This document shows positions 55,556 through 63,361 of a DNA stretch of 64,000 nucleotides, piece after piece. Where the stretch lies: NCBI RefSeq assembly GCF_014205275.1, contig NZ_JACHND010000001.1, positions 4,712,001 through 4,776,000 of the forward strand, read 5' to 3'. Both the position numbers and the translations under genes were made by a program. Origin of the DNA: Sphaerisporangium siamense (lineage in GTDB: Bacteria > Actinomycetota > Actinomycetes > Streptosporangiales > Streptosporangiaceae). A model generated the notes under the pieces. That model had not been told where the DNA came from, did no database searches, and was given only the letters and a program-made list of their open reading frames with translations. How positions within the stretch are numbered: the stretch's first letter is position 1; the number at the start of each line of letters is the position of its first letter.

Positions 55556-57519
55556 TGGTCTCCTTCGATCCTCAGCACGACGGCGTCGCGCGCGGCGAGG
55601 GTGATCTCGCCGCGCAGGCGCCGTCCGGTGAGCAGGTCGGTGCCCGGCGCGGGCAGGGTGAGCGCGGCCGGGGAGGTCGTGTGGTTCAGCAGGAACAGGT
55701 GGCGGCCACGGCGGGTGGCCTCGACGCCGGGCGGGACCTCGGCCGCGGGCCGCACCCCGGCGGCCGCCAGCTCGGCGCGCAGCACGGGCGTCACGTCGTC
55801 GAGCAGGCAGCTCACGTACGTGGCCCGCCCTCGGCGCACGATCGCGGGCCGGCCGTCCAGGTCGCCGCCGGCGTAGCGGGCCAGGGGCTCGGCGTCCAGC
55901 GGGGTGATCCACTCGGCCCACGTGGACGCGGTCGCGCGCTCCCCGCCGGGCAGGACGACCTCCTGGCGCGCGCCGTCCGGCAGCGGCCAGAACTCCTCCA
56001 CGCGCACGCCGAGCAGCTCGCGCAGCGGGCCGGGCGCGCCGCCCTCATGGATCTGGTCGGCGGCGTCGACCACCCCGCTGAACGGGCCGACGACCAGCCG
56101 CCCGGGGGCCGCGGCGAGCGCGGCGGCCTGCTCCTCGGTGCACATGTAGAGGTTCGGGGCGATGACCAGCCGGTGGCCGGACAGGTCGCGGCCGGGCGGG
56201 ACCAGGTCCACGGCGATCCCGGCGGCGTGCAGCGGCGCGTACCAGGCGAGCAGCATCTTCTTCAGGTCGAGCCGGTCGGACGGCATCGACTCCGGCGCCT
56301 GGAGCCCCCACCAGGAGTCCCAGCCGAGCACGAGCGCCACCTCGGCGGTCGTGGCGCTCCCGGCGACCTCACCGAGCGCCCGCAGGTCGCGGCCGAGCCG
56401 CACCGTCTCGTCCCAGGTGCGCGTCCGCGTGCCGCCGTGGGGGAGCAGCGCCGAGTGGAACTTCTCCGGGCCGTACTTCGCCTGGCGCCACTGGAAGAAC
56501 ATCGCGCCGTCCGAGCCGTGCGCCACGGCCTGCAGGCTGTGCAGGCGCATCACGCCCGGCGGCTTCGGCGCGTTGACCTCGCGCCAGGAGACCGCCGAGG
56601 GGGCCGACTCCAGCAGCAGCCAGGGCCGGTTCTTCAGCGAGCGCATCAGGTCGTAGCTGAGCGCGGTGGCCACGTGCGCGTCCGGGTCGGCGGGGTCGGG
56701 GTAGGCGTCGTCGCTGACCAAATCCTCCTCGGCGGCCCACTTCCAGTAGTCGAGCCCGTGCAGGAGGCTCATGAAGTTGGTGGTGACCGGCACCTCGGGG
56801 GTGGTCTCGCGCAGCGCGTCCCGCTCCAGCACGAAGCACTCCAGCAGCGCGTCGGAGCAGAAGCGCCGCCAGTCGAGCACCTGGGCGGGGTTGAGCGGGC
56901 CCGGCGCGCGGCGGGGCGGCTCCACCTGGTCCAGGCTCGTGTAGTGCTGGCCCCAGCAGGAGGTGCCCCACGCCGCGTTGAGCCCGTCGGCGTCGCCGTA
57001 CCGGCCGGCGAGCCAGCGGCGGAAGTGCGCGGCCGAGACCGGGCAGAAGCATTCGAGCGTGTGGTCGGCGTACTCGTTGCCGACGTGCCACATCGCGAGC
57101 GCCGGGTGGGCGCCGTAGCGGGTGGCCATCGCGCGGGCCAGGCGCACGGTGTGCTCGCGCCAGACCGGTGAGCTCGGGCAGTAGCCCTGGCGTGAGCCGA
57201 AGTCCAGCCGGGTGCCGCCGGCGTCCACCGGCATGACCTCCGGGTGCTCGCGCACGAGCCACGGGGGCGGGGTGGCGGTCGCGGTGGCCAGGTCGGCGGC
57301 GACGCCCTCGGCGTGCAGCAGGTCGAGCACCCGGTCCAGCCAGCCGAAGTCGAAGGCGCCCCGGCGCGGCTCCAGGCGCGACCACGAGAACACCGCGACG
57401 GTGACCAGGTTGACCCTGGCCTCCTTCATCAGCCGCACGTCCTCGGCCCACACCTCCTCGGGCCACTGCTCGGGGTTGTAGTCACCGCCGAACAGCAGGC
57501 CCGGCACCCGGGTCAGCAC
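55552..57519 (-). CDS. Beta-galactosidase, GH42
   Basis: The product has 655 residues from ATG 57519. It is the GH42 pattern from the first residues (LLFGGDYNPEQWPEEVWAED): acid/base Glu149 in WHVGNEYADH and nucleophile Glu304 in LLLESAPSAVSW, with a cysteine group (QGYCPS, LECFCP) that may bind zinc. The trimerisation and C-terminal beta domains follow. There is no signal peptide, so it is intracellular. GH42 enzymes cleave beta-galactosides, some act on alpha-L-arabinopyranosides. It is the first gene of the nine-gene leftward operon, divergent from the GntR regulator. Confidence 0.95.
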   Translation of the reverse strand: MLTRVPGLLFGGDYNPEQWPEEVWAEDVRLMKEARVNLVTVAVFSWSRLEPRRGAFDFGWLDRVLDLLHAEGVAADLATATATPPPWLVREHPEVMPVDAGGTRLDFGSRQGYCPSSPVWREHTVRLARAMATRYGAHPALAMWHVGNEYADHTLECFCPVSAAHFRRWLAGRYGDADGLNAAWGTSCWGQHYTSLDQVEPPRRAPGPLNPAQVLDWRRFCSDALLECFVLERDALRETTPEVPVTTNFMSLLHGLDYWKWAAEEDLVSDDAYPDPADPDAHVATALSYDLMRSLKNRPWLLLESAPSAVSWREVNAPKPPGVMRLHSLQAVAHGSDGAMFFQWRQAKYGPEKFHSALLPHGGTRTRTWDETVRLGRDLRALGEVAGSATTAEVALVLGWDSWWGLQAPESMPSDRLDLKKMLLAWYAPLHAAGIAVDLVPPGRDLSGHRLVIAPNLYMCTEEQAAALAAAPGRLVVGPFSGVVDAADQIHEGGAPGPLRELLGVRVEEFWPLPDGARQEVVLPGGERATASTWAEWITPLDAEPLARYAGGDLDGRPAIVRRGRATYVSCLLDDVTPVLRAELAAAGVRPAAEVPPGVEATRRGRHLFLLNHTTSPAALTLPAPGTDLLTGRRLRGEITLAARDAVVLRIEGDQ

Positions 57520-57665
57520 ACGCTTCTCCTGTCATGTCCGGAAGGCCCGTTCTGGTCGGGCCGCATCAGTAATATTTTGTGTTCAGAATTCATAGTGCAT
57601 TATTTTGAGTGCCGTCAACGGGTAAGATTCGGTAAAGATCACCCAGGTCGTCGGGGAGGACAGAC
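57520..57665. promoter_or_regulatory. Divergent promoter region between the sugar/gcvP operon and the GntR gene
   Basis: The 146-bp region is clearly AT-rich around 57567-57615. It holds related blocks atattttgtg (57573-57582) and ttattttgag (57600-57609) 27 bp apart, which could be direct operator copies. GGGGAGGA just before ATG 57666 is the regulator's ribosome binding site. Divergent placement suggests the GntR protein controls both directions, but no published operator was matched. Confidence 0.5.
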
Positions 57666-58307
57666 ATGCCGATCGAGCGGCGTCCGCTGCGGGAGCAGAT
57701 CAGAGAGGAGCTGCTGCTCAGGCTCGATCGAGGCGACTTCGCCGCGGGCACCGACGTCAACGAGGCCGCGCTCGCCGCCGAGCTCGGCGTCAGCCGCACC
57801 CCGCTGCGCGAGGCGCTCATCACGCTCGCGGGCGAAGGGGTCCTGGAGAGCAACCAGGGGCGGGGGTTCCGGTTCGCGCCGGTCAGCCGCAAGGAGTTCC
57901 GCGAGCTGTGCGCGATCGTCGCCGCGCTGGAGGCCCTGGCGCTGGAGACCTCCGACGCCGACCACCTGCGCGCCATCGCCCCCGAGCTGCTGCGCATGGC
58001 GCGCGAGTTCCCCGACGCGGTGGCCGAGCAGCAGGTCATCGAACGCCACGACGACGAATGGCACGATCTGCTGCTCAGCGGCTGCCCCAACGAGCGCCTG
58101 CTCGACCTGATCACCAGCGTCAAGGCCGGCATGCGCAGGTACGCCCACCTGCTCGCCGGCGACGACGCCCCCTTGGAGCGCGAGGCGGCCGAGCACCGCC
58201 GCATCGCCGAGCTGCTTCAGGCCGGTGAGCTGCCCGGCGCGATCGGCGCCCTGCGCGACAACTGGGTCAACGGCATGGAACGCATGATGGCCCGCATCCC
58301 GGAGTAG
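57666..58307 (+). CDS. GntR family transcriptional regulator (FadR/FCD type)
   Basis: The product has 213 residues from ATG 57666. The N-terminal winged HTH reads PLREQIREELLLRLDRGDF and LAAELGVSRTPLREALITL, with the wing at NQGRGFRFAPVS. The C-terminal helical FCD domain has Asp/His candidates for metal binding, including ERHDDEWHDLLL and AAEHRRIAELL. It should repress or activate the divergent sugar/gcvP operon in response to a carboxylic or sugar-acid ligand. That target is inferred from position. Confidence 0.93.
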   Translation: MPIERRPLREQIREELLLRLDRGDFAAGTDVNEAALAAELGVSRTPLREALITLAGEGVLESNQGRGFRFAPVSRKEFRELCAIVAALEALALETSDADHLRAIAPELLRMAREFPDAVAEQQVIERHDDEWHDLLLSGCPNERLLDLITSVKAGMRRYAHLLAGDDAPLEREAAEHRRIAELLQAGELPGAIGALRDNWVNGMERMMARIPE

Positions 58308-58371
58308 CCGCGGGCGGGTCCCGGGGCGGGTGCGGCAGGAGGCCGCGCCACCTGGCGGGCGCCCGCGGGCC

Positions 58372-58447
58372 GGCTACGAGGCAGGCGTCACGGGCGTCCG
58401 GCGGGATGGGCTACGAGGCGGTCGTCACGGGCGCGCGGCGGGATGGA
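58372..58447. repeat. 37-bp tandem repeats reaching the dinG stop codon
   Basis: Two near-identical 37-base copies beginning ggctacgaggc lie at 58372-58408 and 58409-58445. A third, partial copy (gatcacgaggcg) begins at 58446 and contains the dinG stop. The end of dinG thus appears to have been duplicated in tandem into noncoding DNA. Confidence 0.75.
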
Positions 58448-60595
58448 TCACGAGGCGGGCGCGGTGAGGCGTCGCAGGGCGGCGCGGACCTTCTGGGGGT
58501 CCGTCGTGGTCCAGAACGGCGGCAGCGAGTCGAGCAGGAAGCTCCCGTAGCGCGCCGTGACCAGGCGCGGGTCCAGGACGGCCACCACGCCCTTGTCCTG
58601 CTGGCTGCGCAGCAGCCGCCCGGCGCCCTGGGCCAGCAGCAGCGCCGCGTGGGTCGCGGCCACCGCCATGAAGCCGTTGCCGCCCTTGGCGGCGACGTGC
58701 CGCTGCCGGGCCGAGGCCAGCGGGTCGTCCGGCCGGGGGAACGGCACCCTGTCGATGATCACCAGGCTCAGCGACGGGCCCGGCACGTCCACGCCCTGCC
58801 ACAGCGACAGCGTGCCGAACAGGCAGGTCGCGGGGTCCTCGGCGAACTGCTTGACCAGCAGGGAGGTCGAGTCGTCGCCCTGGCACAGCAGCGGCGTGGA
58901 AAGACGCTCGCGCAGCGCCTCCGTCGCCGCCTTGGCGGCGCGCATCGAGGAGAACAGGCCGAGCGTGCGCCCGCCCGCGGCCTCGATCAGCTCGGCGATC
59001 TCGTCCAGGTACTCCTTGGGCAGGCCGTCGCGCCCCGGCTGGGGGAGATGCTTGGCGACGTAGAGGATGCCGCTGCGGGCGTGGTCGAACGGCGAGCCCA
59101 CGTCCAGGCCGGTCCACGGCTTGCGCTTGTCGCCGGCGGCGTCCTCGCCACGTGCCGGGCCGAGGCCCCACTGGCGGGCCATGCCGTCGAAGGTGCCACC
59201 GAGGGCCAGCGTGGCGCTGGTGAGAACCACGGTGCGGTCGGCGAAGAGCTTGTCGCGCAGCATGCCGCCCACGCTCAGCGGCGCCACCCGCAGCACGGGC
59301 GGGCGGCGGTCGGTCGCCCCGTCGAGCCACACCACCTCGGCCCGGTCCACCTCGGAGTCGCCGCCGAACGCCTCCAGGATGCGCACGGCCGTGTCGTGCA
59401 CCTCGTCCAGCGCCGTGAACGCGGCCTTGCGCTGCCCGGCCTTCTCGGGGTCGTCGTTCTTCCCGCCGCCCCAGGACTCGCCGCCGCGCCCGCCCATGGC
59501 GGTCAGGCACGCCGCCGCGGCGTCCCGCACCAGCGCCAGCGTCATGCCGAGCACCTGGGGGAGCTGGTCGACGCGGCCGGGCGGCGCGACGGCGAGCAGC
59601 GCCTTCAAATCCTCGCCCGCCTCCTGGAGCCGGTCGGCCACGGCCTGCTCGATCAGCCGCCCGACCCGGCGCACGGCCGTCGTGACCGACGCCTCCGACA
59701 GCTCGTCGGTGACCACGCTCGTGACCCGGTCGACCAGCTCGTGCGCCTCGTCCACCACGACGACGTCATGGTCGGGCAGGACGGCGAACTCCTCCATGGC
59801 GTCGATGGCCAGAAGGGCGTGGTTGGTCACGACGACGTCCACCTGGCCGGCGCGCTCGCGGGCGCGCTCGGCGAAGCACTCGGCCCCGCTCGGGCAGCGC
59901 TGCGCGCCCAGGCACTCGCGGGCGCTGACGGAGAACTGCCGCCACGCCTGCTCGTTGACGCCCGGCACGAGCTCGTCGCGGTCGCCGGTCTCGGTCTCCT
60001 CGGCCCATTCCTGGATGCGCTGGACCATGCGGCCGGTGGCGCTGACCTCGCGCGGGTCGAAGAGCTGGTCCTCCTCCTCGTCCGGCCAGACCGCGGTGAC
60101 CTTGTAACGGCAGAGATAGTTTCGCCTTCCCTTGAGGATGGCGAACTGTGGCTCGTGGGGTAGGTAGTCAGCGAGGGCCTCGGCGAGGCGGGGCAGGTCG
60201 CGATCGACGAGCTGGCGCTGGAGGGCGATGGTGGCGGTGGAGACGACCACGGCGCTGTCGGACTCGATGGCGTGCCGCAACGCGGGCACGAGGTACGCCA
60301 GCGACTTCCCGGTGCCCGTGCCGGCCTGGACGGCGAGGTGCTCGTCGTTGTCGATGGCGTGCCGGACGGCCTGCGCCATCTTCACCTGGCCCGGACGCTC
60401 GGCCCCGCCCACTCCCGCCACGGCGGCGCCGAGCAGTTGCTCGACCGAGGGCAGCTCCTCCTCCTCGCCGGGCGCGTCGTCTTCCTCGCCGGGCACGTCG
60501 TCCTCCTCGCCCGAAAATTCGCGGGGAAGGTCGCCGGGGAACCGCTCGCGCGTGTCGAGGGCTTCTGCGGTGGGGTCGAGAGAGTCGTCGAGCAC
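58448..60595 (-). CDS. dinG: ATP-dependent DNA helicase, DinG/XPD-like
   Basis: The product has about 715 residues. I choose GTG 60595 because the frame further upstream, to 60739, has no domain character. Walker A QAGTGTGKSLAYLVP, DEAH box VVDEAHELVDR and late helicase motifs (QGVDVPGPSLS, QGAGRLLRSQQDKG) identify a superfamily-2 5'-3' helicase. Four cysteines (NYLCRYK, ECLGAQRCPSGAEC) are spaced as the 4Fe-4S ligands of DinG/XPD. It has no N-terminal exonuclease domain. A Glu-rich linker (about EEDDVPGEEDDAPGEEEE) precedes the core. It probably unwinds damaged or R-loop DNA. The gene borders the mobile element to its right. Confidence 0.93.
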   Translation of the reverse strand: MLDDSLDPTAEALDTRERFPGDLPREFSGEEDDVPGEEDDAPGEEEELPSVEQLLGAAVAGVGGAERPGQVKMAQAVRHAIDNDEHLAVQAGTGTGKSLAYLVPALRHAIESDSAVVVSTATIALQRQLVDRDLPRLAEALADYLPHEPQFAILKGRRNYLCRYKVTAVWPDEEEDQLFDPREVSATGRMVQRIQEWAEETETGDRDELVPGVNEQAWRQFSVSARECLGAQRCPSGAECFAERARERAGQVDVVVTNHALLAIDAMEEFAVLPDHDVVVVDEAHELVDRVTSVVTDELSEASVTTAVRRVGRLIEQAVADRLQEAGEDLKALLAVAPPGRVDQLPQVLGMTLALVRDAAAACLTAMGGRGGESWGGGKNDDPEKAGQRKAAFTALDEVHDTAVRILEAFGGDSEVDRAEVVWLDGATDRRPPVLRVAPLSVGGMLRDKLFADRTVVLTSATLALGGTFDGMARQWGLGPARGEDAAGDKRKPWTGLDVGSPFDHARSGILYVAKHLPQPGRDGLPKEYLDEIAELIEAAGGRTLGLFSSMRAAKAATEALRERLSTPLLCQGDDSTSLLVKQFAEDPATCLFGTLSLWQGVDVPGPSLSLVIIDRVPFPRPDDPLASARQRHVAAKGGNGFMAVAATHAALLLAQGAGRLLRSQQDKGVVAVLDPRLVTARYGSFLLDSLPPFWTTTDPQKVRAALRRLTAPAS

Positions 60596-60905
60596 GACAC
60601 GCAACGCTACCCGTCCCGGAGGGGTCGCCGTGCCGGGGACGTGCCCTGGCGCGCGGTGCGTTCCGGGTGCATCTCGGCATTCCGGAACCCGGACGGCGCT
60701 TCGCGTGGCAGACTTGCGACACCGGTTCCGGGGGGTCAACGACGATCTGCCATCCGCCCCTGCCCGTTCCGGGGCTCATGTGCCACGAGGGGCCGAAGGG
60801 GTCGGCCATGTCGATGGCGTCGACGGTTCGGTAGGGTTTCCTGAGGTTGAGTGGACGAATAAAGGCTGGTTAAAGCACGATGTCTGTACGGCCTGAATAG
60901 TGCAA

Positions 60906-60919
60906 CTTACCAACCTCTT
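60906..60919 (-). repeat. Scattered motif copy 1 (consensus ARGAGNTTGGYARC)
   Basis: Leftward copy reading aagaggttggtaag, 13 of 14 positions fitting. It is the first of nine copies in this element. Confidence 0.6.
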
Positions 60920-60950
60920 TCTTGGCTCTGACCAGGCGTGATATCCAAAA

Positions 60951-60964
60951 AGTAGTTTGGTAGC
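60951..60964 (+). repeat. Scattered motif copy 2
   Basis: Rightward copy reading agtagtttggtagc. A following ATG at 60973 opens only 19 codons, so it does not mark a real gene. Confidence 0.6.
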
Positions 60965-60990
60965 TCGACGAGATGGTGCAGTTTCGGACT

Positions 60991-61016
60991 GCTGCCAACC
61001 TACTTCCAAACTCCTG
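60991..61016 (-). repeat. Scattered motif copies 3 and 4, overlapping
   Basis: Two leftward copies, cttccaaactcctg on the plus strand (61003-61016) and gctgccaacctact (60991-61004), sit end to end with a 2-base overlap. Reading leftward they are caggagtttggaag and agtaggttggcagc. Confidence 0.6.
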
Positions 61017-61119
61017 TTTAATCGGACATTAGGCGCTTTCGGATCTTGGCGACTTTCTGTTGCACCACGACTGCACCGCCAGCTCACCCATGATCACCAC
61101 CCTCCGTAGCGACTCAACC

Positions 61120-61133
61120 AAGAGATTGGCAGC
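61120..61133 (+). repeat. Scattered motif copy 5
   Basis: Rightward copy reading aagagattggcagc, matching the consensus at every constrained position. Confidence 0.6.
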
Positions 61134-61243
61134 GGGTGTCCCGTGGTGCTAGGGTCCGATTGGCGCTCCGCCGGTACTCCCGGCCGGCCTCCGACCCTGC
61201 AACCTGTCCAAGCCCTGAGGGCGGGGCGAGTTGCCACCACAAC

Positions 61244-61257
61244 AAGAGTTTGGTAGC
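61244..61257 (+). repeat. Scattered motif copy 6
   Basis: Rightward copy reading aagagtttggtagc, the best match to consensus. Confidence 0.65.
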
Positions 61258-61317
61258 TTTGGAAGAGAAGGGCCGCCGAGGTGACGAAGTGGCCCGGACC
61301 CAGGTTGACAGCCTCAC

Positions 61318-61331
61318 AAGAGGTTGGTAAC
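61318..61331 (+). repeat. Scattered motif copy 7
   Basis: Rightward copy reading aagaggttggtaac, 74 bases after copy 6 start to start. Confidence 0.65.
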
Positions 61332-61592
61332 TTGGAACTAAGCGCACCACCGCCGAATGATCGCAAGATCAGGGGGCAGAGTGGACACGTGCTCGACTGT
61401 TGATAATCTATGGGCACCGTCGCCAGAAGAACGGTCCGGGGCAGGTAGCTAAGCGGAGAGCGAACCGCCTAGCCTCGTGAGGTGGAGATATAAAGACGGC
61501 TGTCATTCGCCGCGCCCCAGTCATTGAAGGTTCCGTGAAAGTTCCCGAAAACCGTGGCCCGCTCGGGCGATACCGGCTCTGGGTTGGAACCT

Positions 61593-61608
61593 GAAAGTTT
61601 CGACTTTC
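61593..61608. promoter_or_regulatory. Short hairpin with TTCG loop
   Basis: gaaagt (61593-61598) and actttc (61603-61608) pair perfectly around ttcg. As RNA this would be a very stable UUCG tetraloop; as DNA it is a short inverted repeat that could be an operator. No T-run follows. Confidence 0.5.
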
Positions 61609-61799
61609 CCTAAGCGCACGGCCGACGTTCCCCAATACATCCGTGCGTTTAGATGATTTGCCGAAACCGCGAGAAATGAAAAGAGATCTTATGGGCCCTG
61701 CTAGCTTATTGCCTTGGACCCCCCATCTCGCGTCCAGTCCCAAGGAGCCCCCCTATGTTGTAAGTGTGACCGGAACTGCCACCAAGGACGTGACAGTAA

Positions 61800-62216
61800 A
61801 TGGCGAATCGCCGAATTGACCCGCTTGAGCTGCGCCGTATGGTCGAGGCTGGCAAGACGTACAGAGAAATCGCTCACCACTTTAACGTTTCCGTGAGCGG
61901 CGTCCAGCAGGCAGTTGAGCGCATCGGGATGCAGAAGAAGGCCCTCTCCCACAAGAAGTTCATCCCGTGGACTCTCGACAAGGAACACGTCCACACCGGC
62001 CCGGCCACCTCTCTGCGCAACCTCAGCAAGGTTGCCCAAGGGGCGCAGGTTCCCATGGCGAAGCTCAACACGGCGCTTCGCTGGGCCTACCGACTGGAAG
62101 AAGCCGGGCTGGATATCGACTACACCCCGGAGGCCGGCTTCTTCGAGAAGCCTGCCAAGGAGCCCTCGCACATCCACATGGTTCTCCAGGACGTGCAGAG
62201 GGTCACCGGAGAGTGA
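61800..62216 (+). CDS. Phage-type helix-turn-helix protein
   Basis: The product has 138 residues from ATG 61800, with AAGGA 12 bases upstream. The N-terminal HTH reads LRRMVEAGKTYREIAHHFNVSVSGVQQAVERIG, given here in outline at about residues 10-45; this resembles the resolvase/MarR-like HTH of small actinophage regulators. The remaining 90 residues are unrecognised, with a helical RNLSKVAQGAQVPMAKLN segment. A strong terminator follows the gene. It may be an early regulator or the DNA-binding partner of the scattered motif. Immunity repressor function is not shown. Confidence 0.75.
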   Translation: MANRRIDPLELRRMVEAGKTYREIAHHFNVSVSGVQQAVERIGMQKKALSHKKFIPWTLDKEHVHTGPATSLRNLSKVAQGAQVPMAKLNTALRWAYRLEEAGLDIDYTPEAGFFEKPAKEPSHIHMVLQDVQRVTGE

Positions 62217-62229
62217 TACGAGCAGAATG

Positions 62230-62256
62230 GCGACCCCTCCCCGCGGGGTCGCTTTT
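62230..62256 (+). terminator. Rho-independent terminator
   Basis: Perfect 8-bp arms gcgacccc (62230-62237) and ggggtcgc (62245-62252), a 7-base loop and TTTT (62253-62256) directly after the stem. It sits 13 bp past the HTH gene. Confidence 0.85.
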
Positions 62257-62271
62257 CTCAACCACAGACAC

Positions 62272-62285
62272 AGGAGTTTGGTAGC
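62272..62285 (+). repeat. Scattered motif copy 8, overlapping a ribosome binding site
   Basis: aggagtttggtagc stands directly in front of ATG 62288; its AGGAG part can serve as Shine-Dalgarno sequence, 11 bases from the start. Confidence 0.7.
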
Positions 62286-62287
62286 CC

Positions 62288-62533
62288 ATGAAGCCCGGCC
62301 CGCTGGACCTCATCGAAGAACTCGATGCCCCCGAGGTCATCTACTCCAACAGCGGCATTCAGGTCGCCCGTGCCACTGGAGTCAAAGGCAGCCTGTACGA
62401 GGTGACCCCCAGCAATCGCGCCACGGCGGCCGAGTTGGCGGACGGATTCGCCCATATCCCGCCGAACGCTGTTGTCAGAGACGCCTTCAGCGACGAAGGC
62501 GAAGTCTGCATCAACTTCTGGGACGCGGCCTGA
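62288..62533 (+). CDS. Small hypothetical phage protein (81 aa)
   Basis: The product is 81 residues from ATG 62288. It is acidic and without membrane segments; parts read LDLIEELDAPEVIYSNSGIQ and AELADGFAHIPPNAVVRDAF. No family is recognised. It lies between the HTH gene and the nuclease gene in an early-region context and starts right behind a copy of the scattered motif. Coding is supported by third-position GC and the ribosome binding site. Confidence 0.7.
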   Translation: MKPGPLDLIEELDAPEVIYSNSGIQVARATGVKGSLYEVTPSNRATAAELADGFAHIPPNAVVRDAFSDEGEVCINFWDAA

Positions 62534-62552
62534 TATCGCTATGCCCAGATAC

Positions 62553-62566
62553 AGGAGTTTGGAAAC
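62553..62566 (+). repeat. Scattered motif copy 9, overlapping a ribosome binding site
   Basis: aggagtttggaaac lies 5 bases before TTG 62572, the start of the nuclease gene; AGGAG doubles as ribosome binding sequence. Confidence 0.65.
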
Positions 62567-62571
62567 GGTAA

Positions 62572-63354
62572 TTGAGTAGACGTACCTCAGTCTCACGGCT
62601 GACCAGCATCGCCCGGTGCGGCACGGCCTACGAACTGGAGCGCGTGCAGCGCCTCCCCTCCACGCCGGCCGGATGGACCATCCAAGGCGTCGCCATTCAC
62701 GACGCGGCCGACGCCTGGGAGAAGTCCGGGCGCACGATGGACGTGCTCAACGCCCAGGAGGTCTTCAAGAGGTCTTGGCGGGCCGAGATCGCCAAGGCCG
62801 ACGCTAAGCACCCGGAACGGTCCAAGTGGCTCGTAGGGGGCCGCAAGAAGGTCCAGAACGACCTGGTGGATCGTTACAACGGCGGCCTGGAGCAGGTCGC
62901 CAACTACATCGAGTACAACAAGGCCGACGACACTCTCCGGCCGTTCACCATGCCTGACGGATCGGTAGCCGCCGAAGTCGGCTTCGAGATCGAGTTCGGC
63001 GGGGTAGCCGTGCTCGGCTACCTGGACCTCCTGATGGAGAACACCCGAACCGGAGAGCTGCTGGTCCGCGACATCAAGAGCGGCAGCAAGGTCCCGGCAG
63101 TGCCATTCCAGCTCATCGTCTACCGCATGGCCGTCGCCGACGTGCTCGGCCTGGACGTGCAATGGGGTCACTTCTTCATGACCCGCGACGGCAAGCCCAC
63201 CAGGGACATCGACCTCACCACGCTCGACGTGGAGTACATCCAGCGGTGGTTCGTCCGCCAGGTCGAGCTGGCCGAGCGCGGCCTGTTCCTGCCCAACCCC
63301 GGGGACGCCTGCCGCACCTGCGGCGTCGCTCCCCACTGCCCCCTCATGAAGTAG
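62572..63354 (+). CDS. Cas4/RecB-like PD-(D/E)XK exonuclease of a phage
   Basis: The product has 260 residues from TTG 62572, the only start behind the motif-linked ribosome binding site. The PD-(D/E)XK core is seen as GVAVLGYLDLLME (Asp), LLVRDIKSGSK (D-x-K) and FQLIVYRMA (Gln/Tyr of motif QhxxY). One Cys lies in the N-terminal helix (IARCGTAYELER) and three at the C-terminus (DACRTCGVAPHCP), the four-Cys layout that binds a 4Fe-4S cluster in Cas4 and AddB. It probably acts in phage recombination or DNA processing. No CRISPR array or other cas gene is present. Confidence 0.88.
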   Translation: MSRRTSVSRLTSIARCGTAYELERVQRLPSTPAGWTIQGVAIHDAADAWEKSGRTMDVLNAQEVFKRSWRAEIAKADAKHPERSKWLVGGRKKVQNDLVDRYNGGLEQVANYIEYNKADDTLRPFTMPDGSVAAEVGFEIEFGGVAVLGYLDLLMENTRTGELLVRDIKSGSKVPAVPFQLIVYRMAVADVLGLDVQWGHFFMTRDGKPTRDIDLTTLDVEYIQRWFVRQVELAERGLFLPNPGDACRTCGVAPHCPLMK

Positions 63355-63361
63355 GAGCCAC

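Larger units (their letters stand above)
60596..61799. other. About 1.2 kb noncoding region: host-element boundary and candidate operator region
   Basis: No frame here has domain character. From about 60840 the base composition drops and the scattered 14-bp motif begins, so the left border of the element probably lies between dinG and this point. A UUCG-type hairpin is at 61593-61608. There is no integrase or tRNA gene and no repeat with the right edge that could be an att site. Promoters of the rightward early genes must lie in the last few hundred bases, but no clear -35/-10 pair was found. Confidence 0.6.

Noticed and set aside
54194-55560. Glycine riboswitch before gcvPA
   Set aside because: gcvPA overlaps the upstream glycosidase stop, leaving no leader, and no tandem aptamer-like sequence is seen upstream of the operon.
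60596-60739. A longer dinG start at 60739
   Set aside because: The extra 48 residues are Arg/Pro-rich without family resemblance and no ribosome binding site is visible.
60776-61417. Leftward frames of 78-107 codons in the element's noncoding region as an immunity repressor
   Set aside because: No helix-turn-helix or other domain is visible and the frames overlap the repeated motif sites.
60596-61799. tRNA gene or att site at the element border
   Set aside because: No cloverleaf-like sequence with CCA or T-loop pattern and no repeat pair could be found by eye.
60906-62566. CRISPR array
   Set aside because: The repeats are only 14 bp, irregularly spaced, in both orientations, and overlap ribosome binding sites; no spacer structure and no adaptation genes are present.
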